Shown one piece after another: positions 45,816 to 56,075 of a stretch of 64,000 bases of DNA. Both the position numbers and the translations under genes were made by a program. Below the pieces are notes generated by a model. That model was given only the letters and a program-made list of their open reading frames with translations. It ran no database searches and was not told the origin of the DNA. Each line of letters starts with the position of its first letter. Within the stretch, counting starts at the first letter, position 1. This stretch comes from Armillaria gallica (Eukaryota; Basidiomycota; Agaricomycetes; Agaricales; Physalacriaceae), in NCBI GenBank assembly GCA_037576215.1, contig JBANDB010000004.1, positions 3,286,001-3,350,000 of the forward strand, given 5' to 3'.

Positions 45816-48439
45816 TTATGCCTCCCAACCGGCGGGTAAGGGCCATTTCTCATCGAACCATTTGTGTAATAGTTCATTGACTTCATCCACACTCGACGGC
45901 AGCTCCACATCGTCATTGATACATACAAGCCTCAAATCCGCATTATCTCTGAGACCTTTGAGTTGGCTACGCGCTGCTCTGGCGGTTGTTATTGACGTGA
46001 ACCTTGTTGCGAGCTCTCCTACATCGATTCTTGATAAGAAGCCCCACATTTCTGGTAGATGATGTCCACTCACCGACGACGTAACGGTACCGCTGTATCA
46101 CCATCATTGTCCATTCCCTGACACTCACGGCTGCTCCAGGTCCCCTGCGAATAGACACCTCCGCCAGCCACGGCCCCATCACAGAATCCAATGAAAAGTC
46201 GATATCCCGGTAGTCAGATCCTAATGGAAGATGCGGAGGTGCTGTTGTCGGAACATAGTTTGCCAGGCTATGTGATACGGACAGTTCTCTATCGGGCGGG
46301 GGAAGAAATTCGGATATACCCAGAGGTCCCGAGGCGCTCAATAACGCGCGAATAACTGGAAACGTGTCAGTTGTCATTCCGGAAAATGAGGTTCTATACA
46401 CTTACTGCAATCCCCGCACCGAACCTTCTCAAATGCAACGTGAATGAACATATCGCTGGTACTTTCGAAGGGCATTCCTTCCCTCTCGAAACATACAGCC
46501 CATATTATCTCGCATTCTGGAGCTGGGCGAGGGGGATGGCCCTTATAATGAGGATTCGTAGCGAGGCGCGGCGGCGATCCAGGTAGGTTTGGGGTAGTAT
46601 ACTGCAACGGGCACCCATCTTGAGAGGAGAATTTGTACTGGCTCTGCATCCCATCTTCCCGGGTTGAATGAACTGCGTCTTCAACGCGATCTTGATCCAA
46701 GGTCTCCCGAATCGGTTGCTGGACTCTTAGGCTGGTACTATTCCAATCACCTCCCAGCTCTTGCCATGCTCGACGGCCGTGTAAATCTGGTATCCACAGG
46801 TCTTCGTCCTCGTCATCGTAATCAGAAGGTGTTCCGTTCCCACCAATGCGTCCAACTATCCACGACCACAATAACGCCTCTCGGGCCCGATCAATCAGGT
46901 AATTGCTAAACAGAAACCCCGGATGAACATCATCTCCATCTTGTACGGGTTTGGGCGCTAATGTCCAATTAGTAATGATCCTTCGCTTAATATGTCAGGA
47001 ACAGGTACACTTATGGGTGGCGGTGGGGTGCCCATTCATTCCACGGAACGGTCGACGGGCAGTGGCCTCAAACTCCTGTGCCCACATCCCCGCGGCCATC
47101 TCGTTCATGATGGGAAGGCTGATCGACTTGTGTGCATGGATGATGTAGAGTCTTGGACGTAGGCCGAAACGCTTCGACAGCAAATGACTGCTGTAATCTA
47201 GTGGGCGCCATTCTCCATCGCCAGGAGCGCTGGAAGGATTATGCGCAGTCACGGCGATATCATACTGTAACCTCAGCACAGGGCCGTAAAGTGGCGTATA
47301 GAAGTCCTCCGGGTACACGGGACCCCCGAAGAAGAAATCGTCGTTCATGTATATGAAGTTCTCCGATACACCGCAGAGGTTCCCTAGCTGTGACTCGATT
47401 GCGAAGCTGTTGAAGGTGGGACCAGCATATGCCCCGGGTGAGAAGAACTGGGAATGGTGGCGGATGCCAAGTGAGACGTTGCCGTCGTTCCAATCCGATG
47501 CAGAGAGCCATTGTGGTATCTGTCCGTACCGCAGTTGGGGGATGGACTCCTCAGACGAAGCCGCCGGGGTATCAGATGTGAGGAGGTGAAAGTTACCGAC
47601 GCCATCGCGGAAGGCGGCGAGCGCGGAACGTATGGAGTATTTAAGCTCATCATGATCCCTATGGTGATAAAGGTTGGATAAAAGTGTAGTGGGGTTCTAA
47701 GAAATGGGCGTGAGGCTTACCGATAGAGTTTGGGTTTTGAAGTGGCATAGCCAAGCTCATGTTCGGCTTCAGAAAGCGCTACGGTGTGTAAAGGATCGCT
47801 TCCGTTCACCCACGACCAGACAATATCCATAGGAACTGCGGTCGGGGTGCGATTATCCGTCTTCTCGGCGTCGGGACCCGGACAAACCTTTCCAAGAAAG
47901 TAGTTTTCAAGGCAGTTGGCTGGTATTGGTGTCACTGGAAGTAGACTGAATGGTTTCCGGACGGTATCCCCGTGTAAGATAAAGGAGTCATAGGAATTGG
48001 ACTTCACCGTTATCAGATGCGGTTTTCCAGGTTGATTTGCAGGAGTGCATAAGGATGAAGGAGAGTATTTCGACTGCCATGTATCGAGATCGGATAGCAG
48101 CGAGGATTGAGGCGCAAGGTCCTCAGAAGGAGAGTCGTGATTATGATGAACAGGTGTCCAAGAGAATGAGGGATAGCTGCGGCTGTCTGGTAATATGGCA
48201 TGTACATAGAAAAAACCGAGGATAGACAAAATGACGAGCCCAAAGCACACGATTACTCGTGAAGGTTTAAGGGAACGTTTGGGAGATGGGGGAGCGGTTT
48301 GAGGTAGGAGAGAGTAATTGTGTCCCAGAATACTCTCTGTCAATTTTCTTCGCCAATCAAATCCTGCTGTGGCGGTAGAAATGCTGTCCCCCTCGTCTGA
48401 GGAGTGACCTGAGGAGTGTGGGTATGCGCCAAACGTCAT
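45816..48439 (-). CDS. Stealth-family glycan phosphotransferase (type II membrane protein)
   Basis: Stealth proteins transfer hexose-1-phosphate to glycans; the family includes the animal GlcNAc-1-phosphotransferase and bacterial capsule enzymes. Exon 1 (47721-48439) codes a cytosolic tail and one membrane helix (VIVCFGLVILSILGFFYVHA), then the CR1 motif MDIVWSWVNGSDP. Exon 2 from 47658 continues DHDELKYSIRSAL (CR2) and YMNDDFFFG, then YIIHAHKSISLPIMNEM (CR3-like). Exon 3 begins at about 46960 (PKPVQDGDDVHPGF). Exon 4 runs 46074-46355. The last exon ends WPLPAGWEA at 45816. Probably Golgi or ER lumen. The junction at 46052-46073 requires a 22-nt intron, shorter than any normal one, or hides a frame change, so the C-terminal end is less certain. 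The substrate in fungi is unknown. Confidence 0.85.
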
Positions 48440-50119
48440 GGCGCGGACAGAGCAGAGAGTATTTCCACGTAGTGGCCCTCAACAAGAGCAGGATAACATG
48501 TTTCCGGAGAAAAGCGGTCGTGTGAGCTGCGATGGTCGTGTGCCGCTGTTGTTAGATCTGCGCAGCGCAGTTGATCAAAATTATCAGCTCGGAGAAAATA
48601 TCAACCAAGTCAGATAGAACTGACCACAGCACTCGGACTGTTCCGAACACTGCTACCAGCCTGAATTCGTGGCAGAGACAGCAGGAGACAGCACAACATA
48701 TCGGCCATCTATTTTTAACACGCAGGAGGTACGGCACTTTTCGAGCCTTCCAAGGGGTTCGAGGTGCGCAGTTTTTAGCCCATCGCTGCGCAGTTGTCAA
48801 AGATACAGGGCAAAGATAGAAATAGAAACGATCAACGATCGCAGGGACAGCTATTTTAAGCGTGCCGAGGACGGCATTAGATGTTTACCGCCGGACCGTT
48901 CACCCGAAGCGCGTGATGTTGGAGTGGATTCTCCGTTAAACTCTTCCAATACCTATCGCGGAAGATAGATGGTCGCTACAGTTTCTCCACCCCGCCTGCG
49001 TGACTTGTTGCCAAAAACAGTGAACCTGATCATCTGACTGCAGGGCTAGCAGAAGGTGAGGAGTTATAATTGGAGCTTTTCTAGAAGATACATCGCTGAA
49101 ATATATAAATGACAGCTGTTGGATTGGTGCCTAGGCAGGTACTTACCTTGTACTTGGCTATACTTAGCCTAGCTAAACACCTTATAGACCCTTGCGGCTC
49201 TATGTAGCACTTATACCTATATATAACTGGATTGATCGCGCAGTATAGGCACGTACCTAACGACCTAATTCCCACAAGGCTGGAGTTTTCGCCAACATAT
49301 CAAAGTTTCAGCTTGAACAACGAAAGTTGCTCCGTGTTGGCATTTTGGTATAAACGATACAACTGAGGTACATACTGCGACTCCGAACTTATTCAACATC
49401 CAACTCATCTAGTTTAATTTGGTGATCACTGGATAATTTTACTGGCGGGTCCTCTTCTTTTGTCTTGGTTTCCTCGGGCCCATCACATCCGCCGCTGATC
49501 ATTCTTTGGCGATGCGGACAGATACCAGTCAGGTCAGCCAGGATATCAAGACCTCTCCCAGTGTATATATTTGACGTGGCGATCACCAGGTCGAAAAGTA
49601 CGTCTTTACTTGATAACAGTTGTTGGTTTGAAAGTTGCATCCCTTCGGCAAACTTGTGGAGCACATTTGGGGGAAGGTGAGTCACTGGCCGTTCATAGGC
49701 GGAACAAGTTTTGTATCGATCCCATCGTCGAAAGCATTACGGAATAATTAAAGTTGGCTGACAAATCTAGCCAACAGAACGGTCGTCAATGAAACTCTTT
49801 AGCCTTGTTATCATGCCCGTCTACTACCATCAGCCTATGAGCTTGGTGAGTGTCGAGCTCGGTGTCGCCGATTCTCGGGACCGCCCACAGTGGCGTGTGT
49901 GTGTGACATAGTCACGTGCAACCGTAACTGCCGACGCTGCCGGGTGGCACACCTGCCGCACGCGCCGTGAACTAACGACAATTGTTTTTTTCTGCACAAT
50001 GCTATTTTGCTTTGTGTTGAAATTTATCTGAGACAGAAAAACGATGGCCAGAGCTTGACGATTACCTTGCTTTTGCCTCTCACTGTCCTCTCTCCACTGC
50101 TCACTTCGAAACGCAACCA
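48440..50119. other. Intergenic with one doubtful small frame
   Basis: About 1.7 kb upstream of both neighbouring genes. A 98-codon minus-strand frame at 49389-49685 (starting MTHLPPNVLHKFAEGMQL, acidic/basic C terminus) may be a small gene but has no known motif. The stretch 49100-49265 is rich in repeated CTAGGCAGGTAC / TAGGCACGTAC-like words. Nothing else could be supported. Confidence 0.4.
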
Positions 50120-51466
50120 ATGCCCCACAGGAAAGGTGTACAGTTTGGCAGTTTCACCACCTTTCCTATCCCGTGTCATGGCCTAGTAGATCCGAATCAC
50201 GTTCCTAAATTTATACCTCGCCATCGTACGCGCTTTCCTACCCAATCTATCCTACGGAAGGTTCAAGCACGGCTTCATGAGACAAATGGTACGCGTTGGA
50301 TTGTCATGTCTGTAGCAATTATTGATCAGCTTGGTATAGCGTTCGGATCATCCTCAAAGATTTATTCTCGATCGTATCCGTACCCCCTTCCCAGTTCAAC
50401 GGTGGCATCGCTGTACAAGCCGTGGTCGGAGTCTCACCACCGGCGCTCCCCCAGTTCCGGGACGCCTCAAACACATCGACGCGCTGCATTTTCGTTCGGA
50501 AAGGTCAAGCTGAGCGCCGATAGAGAGTCATGGATCGATCCTCAAGGGGGATGGCAGCCTCCCCGGAGTCCGCGGACAGGGCAGAAACAAGAGTCAAATG
50601 TTCAGGCCAGCACCCTTGACGACGAGTGGAAATGGAACCAGAGCGAGAATCGGTGGACGAATCCTCGAGGACGGCGGCAAAATACCCGGAATGGCTGGCA
50701 ATGGCAGTGGAATCAAACACCAGGTGGTAACCTTGAGCCGAGGACTCCGACTACTTTGCAGCCCACTCCCGCCGAGCCGTCTCCTCTCCCGGTGTTCGCG
50801 ACAAGGCCTTCTCATCGAAAGAGAGCTTCGCTCGATGTAAAGCTGGAGTCCTCCCAAGTCACCCCACACAAGTCTAAATCTTCGTGGAAGGAGCGGCCCA
50901 AAAGCGACTCATTCGACCTCAGAAGTCTTGCTTCTTCACTCCCTCAGGCTTCTGCATACCACCTTCATGCGGACCTGACGACCATTCAACCGCTGCTTTG
51001 GTCCATCCTCGACGCGCCTTCCCTCAAGACAGTGTCCCTGCTCTCATGTATCAATTCCGGCGTTGATCCTAGGCTCGATCTGCCGGCATGCCCAGGTGCG
51101 AAGGAAATCGTCGTGCATTCGCACCCTAGGTTCTCCAAGCTACACTTCAAAGACTTCAAACATTCTCCCACGATACATGAACTGCTTGCCGGGATACACG
51201 ATTACTTTTATGCGAAGATCAGCAAGAAGAAAATGAAGACTTTGACTATAGACGATCGGAACATGATTTTTGCTGCCAAGTCGAAGCGCATGTTCCTGCG
51301 CGGCTTGGGAGAGGTCGAGGATGACTTGAGAGTCGATTTATTGGATGGGTATGTGATGTTCAATGGCATGAAGGTGCTAAGCCACGACGAGGACGGGAAG
51401 GTCGAGATGGCATTGGAACTTCGAAGAGAGAAACGATGGGATTGGTACATGACTTATCAACGATGA
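50120..51466 (+). CDS. Unknown protein with a C-terminal DUF6699-like domain
   Basis: Intronless, 448 residues. The first 280 are basic, Pro/Ser-rich and disordered, with an unusual tryptophan-rich patch (WKWNQSENRWTNPRGR, GWQWQWNQ). The C-terminal 170 residues look folded: TTIQPLLWSILDAPSLKTVS, PACPGAKEIVVHSHPRFSK, TIHELLAGIHDYFYAKIS and ending VDLLDGYVMFNGMKV. The order 'L-PLLW / cold P-A-C / vhs / ellagI / RVDLL-G---F-G' fits the basidiomycete DUF6699 family as I remember it. Function unknown. Confidence 0.65.
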   Translation: MPHRKGVQFGSFTTFPIPCHGLVDPNHVPKFIPRHRTRFPTQSILRKVQARLHETNGTRWIVMSVAIIDQLGIAFGSSSKIYSRSYPYPLPSSTVASLYKPWSESHHRRSPSSGTPQTHRRAAFSFGKVKLSADRESWIDPQGGWQPPRSPRTGQKQESNVQASTLDDEWKWNQSENRWTNPRGRRQNTRNGWQWQWNQTPGGNLEPRTPTTLQPTPAEPSPLPVFATRPSHRKRASLDVKLESSQVTPHKSKSSWKERPKSDSFDLRSLASSLPQASAYHLHADLTTIQPLLWSILDAPSLKTVSLLSCINSGVDPRLDLPACPGAKEIVVHSHPRFSKLHFKDFKHSPTIHELLAGIHDYFYAKISKKKMKTLTIDDRNMIFAAKSKRMFLRGLGEVEDDLRVDLLDGYVMFNGMKVLSHDEDGKVEMALELRREKRWDWYMTYQR

Positions 51467-51690
51467 GCTGGCACCATTCTCGTATTACGACTATAACGAC
51501 TAACTGTATTTCTAGCATTTTATTTAACACTATCTTTCATCTATAGATTCGCGTATAACCATCTATTTATAATAATACTTAGACGATACCTTTGTTTACT
51601 TGCGACTTCAATAAAGCCTGAGCTTAGCAACAATGGATAGCATGGACAAACGCTCGCGTCCAGACAGTGAACCTAACCAGATGACATTGG

Positions 51691-52173
51691 CTATCTGATC
51701 TGGTACTCGCCAGACCGTGACTTCGAACATCCACACTGAAGCGCCTTTTCATCTTCGAAACGAATCGTCGAACGGATAGAAGATATGGCCAACTTCGAGG
51801 AAGAAGAGCAGATGTCGCAGATGGAATAAGATATCGTTCCAGCCTCCGATTGATGATCCATTCCAAAAGGGTAGACGTCTTCAAAGGGTGCCGGACTGGT
51901 GTTGAGAGAACGCGAAGACACGCCGGAGAGGTCGCCTTTCCTATCAGATGGAGCGCCCAGATAGCGTGTCTCGGAAAGCGGTTCGTGAGATAGGCGAGAC
52001 GAGATGACGGAGGCTAAACAGCAGCGGAGGCGAAGGGCGATGTGGTGCATTTTTATTTCTTCTTGAAGGCGCTCTAGCCTTTCTCCAGTAAACGCGTCTT
52101 TCAATAGATCTACATCGAACGGGACGCAAGAATCGTCTCGCGCTTGAGGCGTGCTGGATGTCGCCAGCGACAT
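51691..52173 (-). CDS. Small unknown protein
   Basis: 160-residue frame from the ATG at 52173. The middle part has an amphipathic helix (DLLKDAFTGERLERLQEEIK) and the rest is Ser/Cys-rich. No known domain, no signal peptide. An overlapping frame at 52110-52358 could contribute an upstream exon. It is equally possible that this is not a gene. Confidence 0.35.
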   Translation of the reverse strand: MSLATSSTPQARDDSCVPFDVDLLKDAFTGERLERLQEEIKMHHIALRLRCCLASVISSRLSHEPLSETRYLGAPSDRKGDLSGVSSRSLNTSPAPFEDVYPFGMDHQSEAGTISYSICDICSSSSKLAISSIRSTIRFEDEKALQCGCSKSRSGEYQIR

Positions 52174-52613
52174 GGTATCGTCAATGTGCTTTCGAATAAT
52201 ATGAGAACGAAGAAATTCAGAGCGGTGAAGGTCTTACAATAGCTTCGATAGAGTGTGTTTAGTTTCCAGAGGATTGATGACCGTGGTTCGAGTGAGAGCA
52301 GGGAGACTTCCCTGTTTGGGCTTACAACTGCAAGTGACGCATATTCGCCTCGTAGCATGATACAAAGGCTATTCTCTATCCGACATTTCTACCAGACTTT
52401 AGTCCCGCTAGCTGGTGTTTGGGTGAGCAGGATTTGGACCGGCAAGTACAACTAATATATCATATCCGACAAATGGCCCATCTCGACCCGGGTCGGCCCT
52501 CGAATTCATAGACGCCCGGGAAAAAAAAAAAGACAAAGTAAACGATTTGAAACTTCAAGCTTCAAGTGCGGTTCCATTGGTAGAAGTGAACGTTATGGAT
52601 AAACTGAGTGAAA

Positions 52614-53939
52614 TCACGGTGAGATTTCAAAAAGAGAGAAGTGGCTGTCATATGTACCTTTCCGGCCCACTGTCATTCTCCCTCTCTCCCTCAATTCTGA
52701 AAACGCTGGATGTACCTCAAAGTCCGCTACCGTCACATACGACGAACTCAGATCTGTGATCGTGGATTCATAAGGCGTTGTCATTAAGAGGATGTTAAGC
52801 ATTCGGAGCTTCGGGAGGCTGCATAGCAATGTCTGCAAACGCTCCCACGCTGCAGAGTGTTCACCGAGTTCGTGGAGAAGGTAGTCTCCGTCAATGATTA
52901 TTGTTATCCTTTCCAGAGTATTGTCGATTATGCCATCAAATGCGTCGTGCAAGACGGCCAGTAATTCGAGGACGGCGCCACGGAACGGGTAAAGCTCAAG
53001 GCTATGTAGCCTGATAGTTGGTATGCGCGACATAAAGAAATCTATGAGGGGGATTAGCCGGATTAGCTGTCTACAGAAGAGAACAAACATACCATGAGGA
53101 AGACCATCCAGAAGACACAGGCTCTGCAGGGTGGATGCATTCGAGTCTATCAACTCAATGAGAGAATGTATACCATCCTCATCCTCGCTTAGACCGTCAA
53201 CGAAATGTATATCCAAATGGTGCAAGCCGTTGATACGGAGCCACGAGTCGTTGATGAGGCTAACAATCACCGTATAGCCCATATGAACAACGAGACGTCG
53301 AAGAGGTGGCTGGACGGTGTCAAAGGAAGGAATATCAACTTCCTCTTCAAAAACAGCATTTGTCCCGTAACCGATCAATGTTAGGTCTTCTAACATGGGC
53401 ACGCAAGATATCAATTCCATCATCTTCCCGACATGAGGAAAGCCGACATCGTGAAGGTCGAGCTTGGTCACGGTGTCACTCCGTGATAAAGTGGCGTCTG
53501 GTCCTATACCACAGAAATACTCCGCGTCTATCGACAACGACCTCAATTTGTGGAGGTGTCGAAGGACGCGGAATATAGGATCGACGCATGTGTCAACCTC
53601 GAAGAACGTAGTTCGGACAGGAACTCGATACCGGAGGTTCTTTGCCATGTCGGCGAGCCGAGGGTTATCGTTGACAAAGTCGATGAAATTGTCAATAGTG
53701 CGAGTTCGTCGAGGAACGGGTAAAATTTTGAGAAACTTGTACACCGGAACATATGCTGGCTCAAGGATGATGTCGAACCCGGAGAATAATGCATCTTGTG
53801 CAATGCGCGACCAAGAGCGACAAACTAGTGCGCAAGAGCTTAAGGTTTTTGCATCATTGCCTATCAGAAGCTCGTGGAAGATGCCGACGACGATGTCTTC
53901 AGGTAGCTGTACCGGATTGAGATGCGTCGCTTCTTGCAT
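52614..53939 (-). CDS. F-box protein
   Basis: About 423-441 residues. The F-box-like start is clear: LPEDIVVGIFHELLIGND then LSSCALVCRSWSRIAQDALF, the Skp1-binding helices. The remainder has leucine-rich strands (LRSLSIDAEYF, VTKLDLHDVGF, LEDLTLIGYG, LHHLDIHFVDG, LRMLNILLM). A 54-nt segment near 53042-53095 has a GTATGT donor and CATAG acceptor and keeps frame, so it is probably an intron joining GLPH to DFFMSRIPT. Substrate-recruiting role in an SCF ubiquitin ligase is inferred from the family. Confidence 0.8.
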   Translation of the reverse strand: MQEATHLNPVQLPEDIVVGIFHELLIGNDAKTLSSCALVCRSWSRIAQDALFSGFDIILEPAYVPVYKFLKILPVPRRTRTIDNFIDFVNDNPRLADMAKNLRYRVPVRTTFFEVDTCVDPIFRVLRHLHKLRSLSIDAEYFCGIGPDATLSRSDTVTKLDLHDVGFPHVGKMMELISCVPMLEDLTLIGYGTNAVFEEEVDIPSFDTVQPPLRRLVVHMGYTVIVSLINDSWLRINGLHHLDIHFVDGLSEDEDGIHSLIELIDSNASTLQSLCLLDGLPHGMFVLFCRQLIRLIPLIDFFMSRIPTIRLHSLELYPFRGAVLELLAVLHDAFDGIIDNTLERITIIIDGDYLLHELGEHSAAWERLQTLLCSLPKLRMLNILLMTTPYESTITDLSSSYVTVADFEVHPAFSELRERGRMTVGRKGTYDSHFSLFEISP

Positions 53940-54236
53940 GCTCAGCAGCCTATGGAATCAGAAGTCAGAACATGTACTATCAAATAAAACCATCGTAGAC
54001 GAACCCTCGCAGCAAAGTCATGTCAGTGCAGTGACGGAAGATTTCAGTGAGTAAATTCGGATGTCGGACCGAAATGCCGTAGACCTCAACTGAACAGCAC
54101 AGCCACTCATATCGAGGGGACCCAGCCTACCCAGACAAGTCAGCCAGTTTTCTTCTCAAAACAACAGGAACCTTTGGGCTTTCCATGGCAAGTAATAAAA
54201 ATTCAAAGTAGTAGCACTGCATTTCATAACTTTGAA

Positions 54237-55478
54237 CTACCCTTTCAATTCATTCAACGCTCTGATAACCACCTCTGCAGCCACATGAACAGCCACCTGG
54301 TCACTGTACGCAACGTTCTTCAACACAGCCTGGAATTTGTCACTATGCCATCTGAGGAGCTCGGTGCGAATTCGTTTCTTGCGCGATATCCAGTGTTCTG
54401 AAGCAAGGTATTTGGGATCTTCGAAAAAAAACGTCACAACTTTGGGAGTGATAGCGTCTGCGGATTGGGGATGGTACAACGTCGGCCAGGGAATATCGTT
54501 GAAGAGAATGTTCGTTTTCGTCTTCCAAGTAGCTCTGGGAGGTGACCAACCATCCTCATAGGACTTGTAGCGCTGTTCCTTGAGCCGCTCGCTTTCCTCC
54601 GCTTGTTTTCGCCGTCTTTCTCTTGATTCCTTCTCCCTTGTTTGTCGGTCTTCTTCGAAGGCTCGTTGCCTCTGCTTCTCTTCCCGTTCTTGAGCGTCTC
54701 TTTCAGCATGTTCCTCCCGTCGGCTCTTCTGGGACTCGTAGCGCCTTTTCTCCTCCTCAAAATGGTTGTACCGCCATTGCTGTCGAGTATACGCGTTCTC
54801 GTCACATCTTTTTGTGTCTTCCTGCTGCTGCCACTCTTGCCGTCTTCCCTCTTCCCTGAAGGCTTTTTGCTGTCTGTGATATTCTTCTTCGGCCCGTTTC
54901 CTGGTCTCCTCTTTTGTGCGCCGCCTTTCATCCTCCTCAAACTCCATCATGCGGTACTTTATACCCTGCCTCTCTTTTTCAGTATAGTTGCTGATGAATG
55001 TCTCGTGTTCACGTGTTCGTTCGCGGAGCTCTTGACGCGACCACTCTGGATGGCTTGCAACTTCCGCCTTGAACTTTGTGTTGCAATAGCAGATCCTGCC
55101 GTCGAGTCTTCTGTTTTCTAAGTATGCCTGATGACAGTACTTGGAAGACTTCGGATCGAAACCCTCCCTAGCATGGGCATAGGTGTTGTCATGCATGTTC
55201 TGCTGCCGATATCTTTCCTGCGCTCGCTTGAGAGGCTCAAGCTTCTGCTCGATAATCTTCTCTTGCTCGGCAACATATCTCTTGATGTAGGCGTCGTGTT
55301 CGTGCTGACAGGCGAGGCGTTCTTCTTGAGTCCAGAACGGGTGCCACTTGACCTCGTCTTTGAACTTCTTATTCCGATAGGACACTCTTTGCTGGAGTCT
55401 TCTATACTCGTCGAATTTCTCGTGCTCGTATTCGGCTGACGGAGGGTACGAAGACTCTGAGGACCGGTAGTAAGACAT
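54237..55478 (-). CDS. Coiled-coil protein with C-terminal J-like motif (paralogue 1)
   Basis: About 413 residues from MSYYRSSESSYPPS; the frame is open for 71 more codons upstream, but the paralogue starts at the equivalent point. Two related blocks of about 75 residues repeat near the N terminus (YRNKKFKDEVKWHPFWTQEE and YCNTKFKAEVASHPEWSRQE, each followed by E-H-[DE]-[AT]-[YF]-I). A long charged Glu/Arg coiled coil then runs to about residue 315. The C-terminal domain reads FNDIPWPTLYHP ... ELLRWHSDKF ... AAEVVIRALNEL. RWHxDKF is a J-domain-like HPD variant (HSD), found in a fungal family that also resembles the C terminus of NFKBIL1. The role is unknown. Its tandem neighbour at 56076-57131 has the same plan. 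Confidence 0.7.
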   Translation of the reverse strand: MSYYRSSESSYPPSAEYEHEKFDEYRRLQQRVSYRNKKFKDEVKWHPFWTQEERLACQHEHDAYIKRYVAEQEKIIEQKLEPLKRAQERYRQQNMHDNTYAHAREGFDPKSSKYCHQAYLENRRLDGRICYCNTKFKAEVASHPEWSRQELRERTREHETFISNYTEKERQGIKYRMMEFEEDERRRTKEETRKRAEEEYHRQQKAFREEGRRQEWQQQEDTKRCDENAYTRQQWRYNHFEEEKRRYESQKSRREEHAERDAQEREEKQRQRAFEEDRQTREKESRERRRKQAEESERLKEQRYKSYEDGWSPPRATWKTKTNILFNDIPWPTLYHPQSADAITPKVVTFFFEDPKYLASEHWISRKKRIRTELLRWHSDKFQAVLKNVAYSDQVAVHVAAEVVIRALNELKG

Positions 55479-55691
55479 TGGAACAAAGGATCGAGATAAG
55501 TGGCAAGAATGAGGTGGTTCATGATCAACGGCTCGAAGTCCTTGAAAGATCGATGAGCTTTGATCTGATTCGACACGAGTTTGGTGCCACCAAGGACGAG
55601 CCTGAACAAAGGCCCTTTCAGAGGTGACCAAGATTGGCAGTATACGCTGATGCAGCCTTCGTGAGTTTCCATTTATGTTCTTCCTAGTCAC

Positions 55692-56075
55692 TTACAACGT
55701 TAACGCTGTCTAGCTACTTATATTTGATGATGTCGAGTGACTCGTTTTACTTTACGGAGATTGACTTTCGTCATAATCCCGGTCTTGAATACTGGGTATC
55801 GTGTTGCGTTGTAACCATATACAAGAGTTGACCTCATACGAGAATTCCAAGGAATCCCATCGGCGTCCACGTGGGATCCTCAAGAACCCCACCAGTACGC
55901 GTTTGAATCCTTCGGGCAATAAATGGTAAACCATTACCTATTTAAATTGCATCAGCGCATGTGAACGCCCGCAACTGCACCGATGGCTACAAGACCATAG
56001 TATCTATCCTGCCTCAACCGTTTATATCGCCTTTTCATCTCACTCTCCGCAGCCGCTTTTTTACGGCCATTAGCA
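55692..56075. other. Intergenic between the two coiled-coil paralogues
   Basis: Short spacer, about 380 bp from the upstream end of the open frame of paralogue 1 to the stop of paralogue 2. No gene is seen. Confidence 0.5.

Noticed and set aside
52521..52531. Poly-A run as a retroposon tail
   Set aside because: No target-site duplication or upstream retroposed sequence could be recognised; treated as a homopolymer.
54642..55121. Hydrophobic plus-strand frames opposite the coiled-coil genes (also 55131-55439 and 56241-56672)
   Set aside because: They are antisense shadows of Glu/Arg-rich coding sequence, which reads as Leu/Phe/Ser-rich on the other strand.
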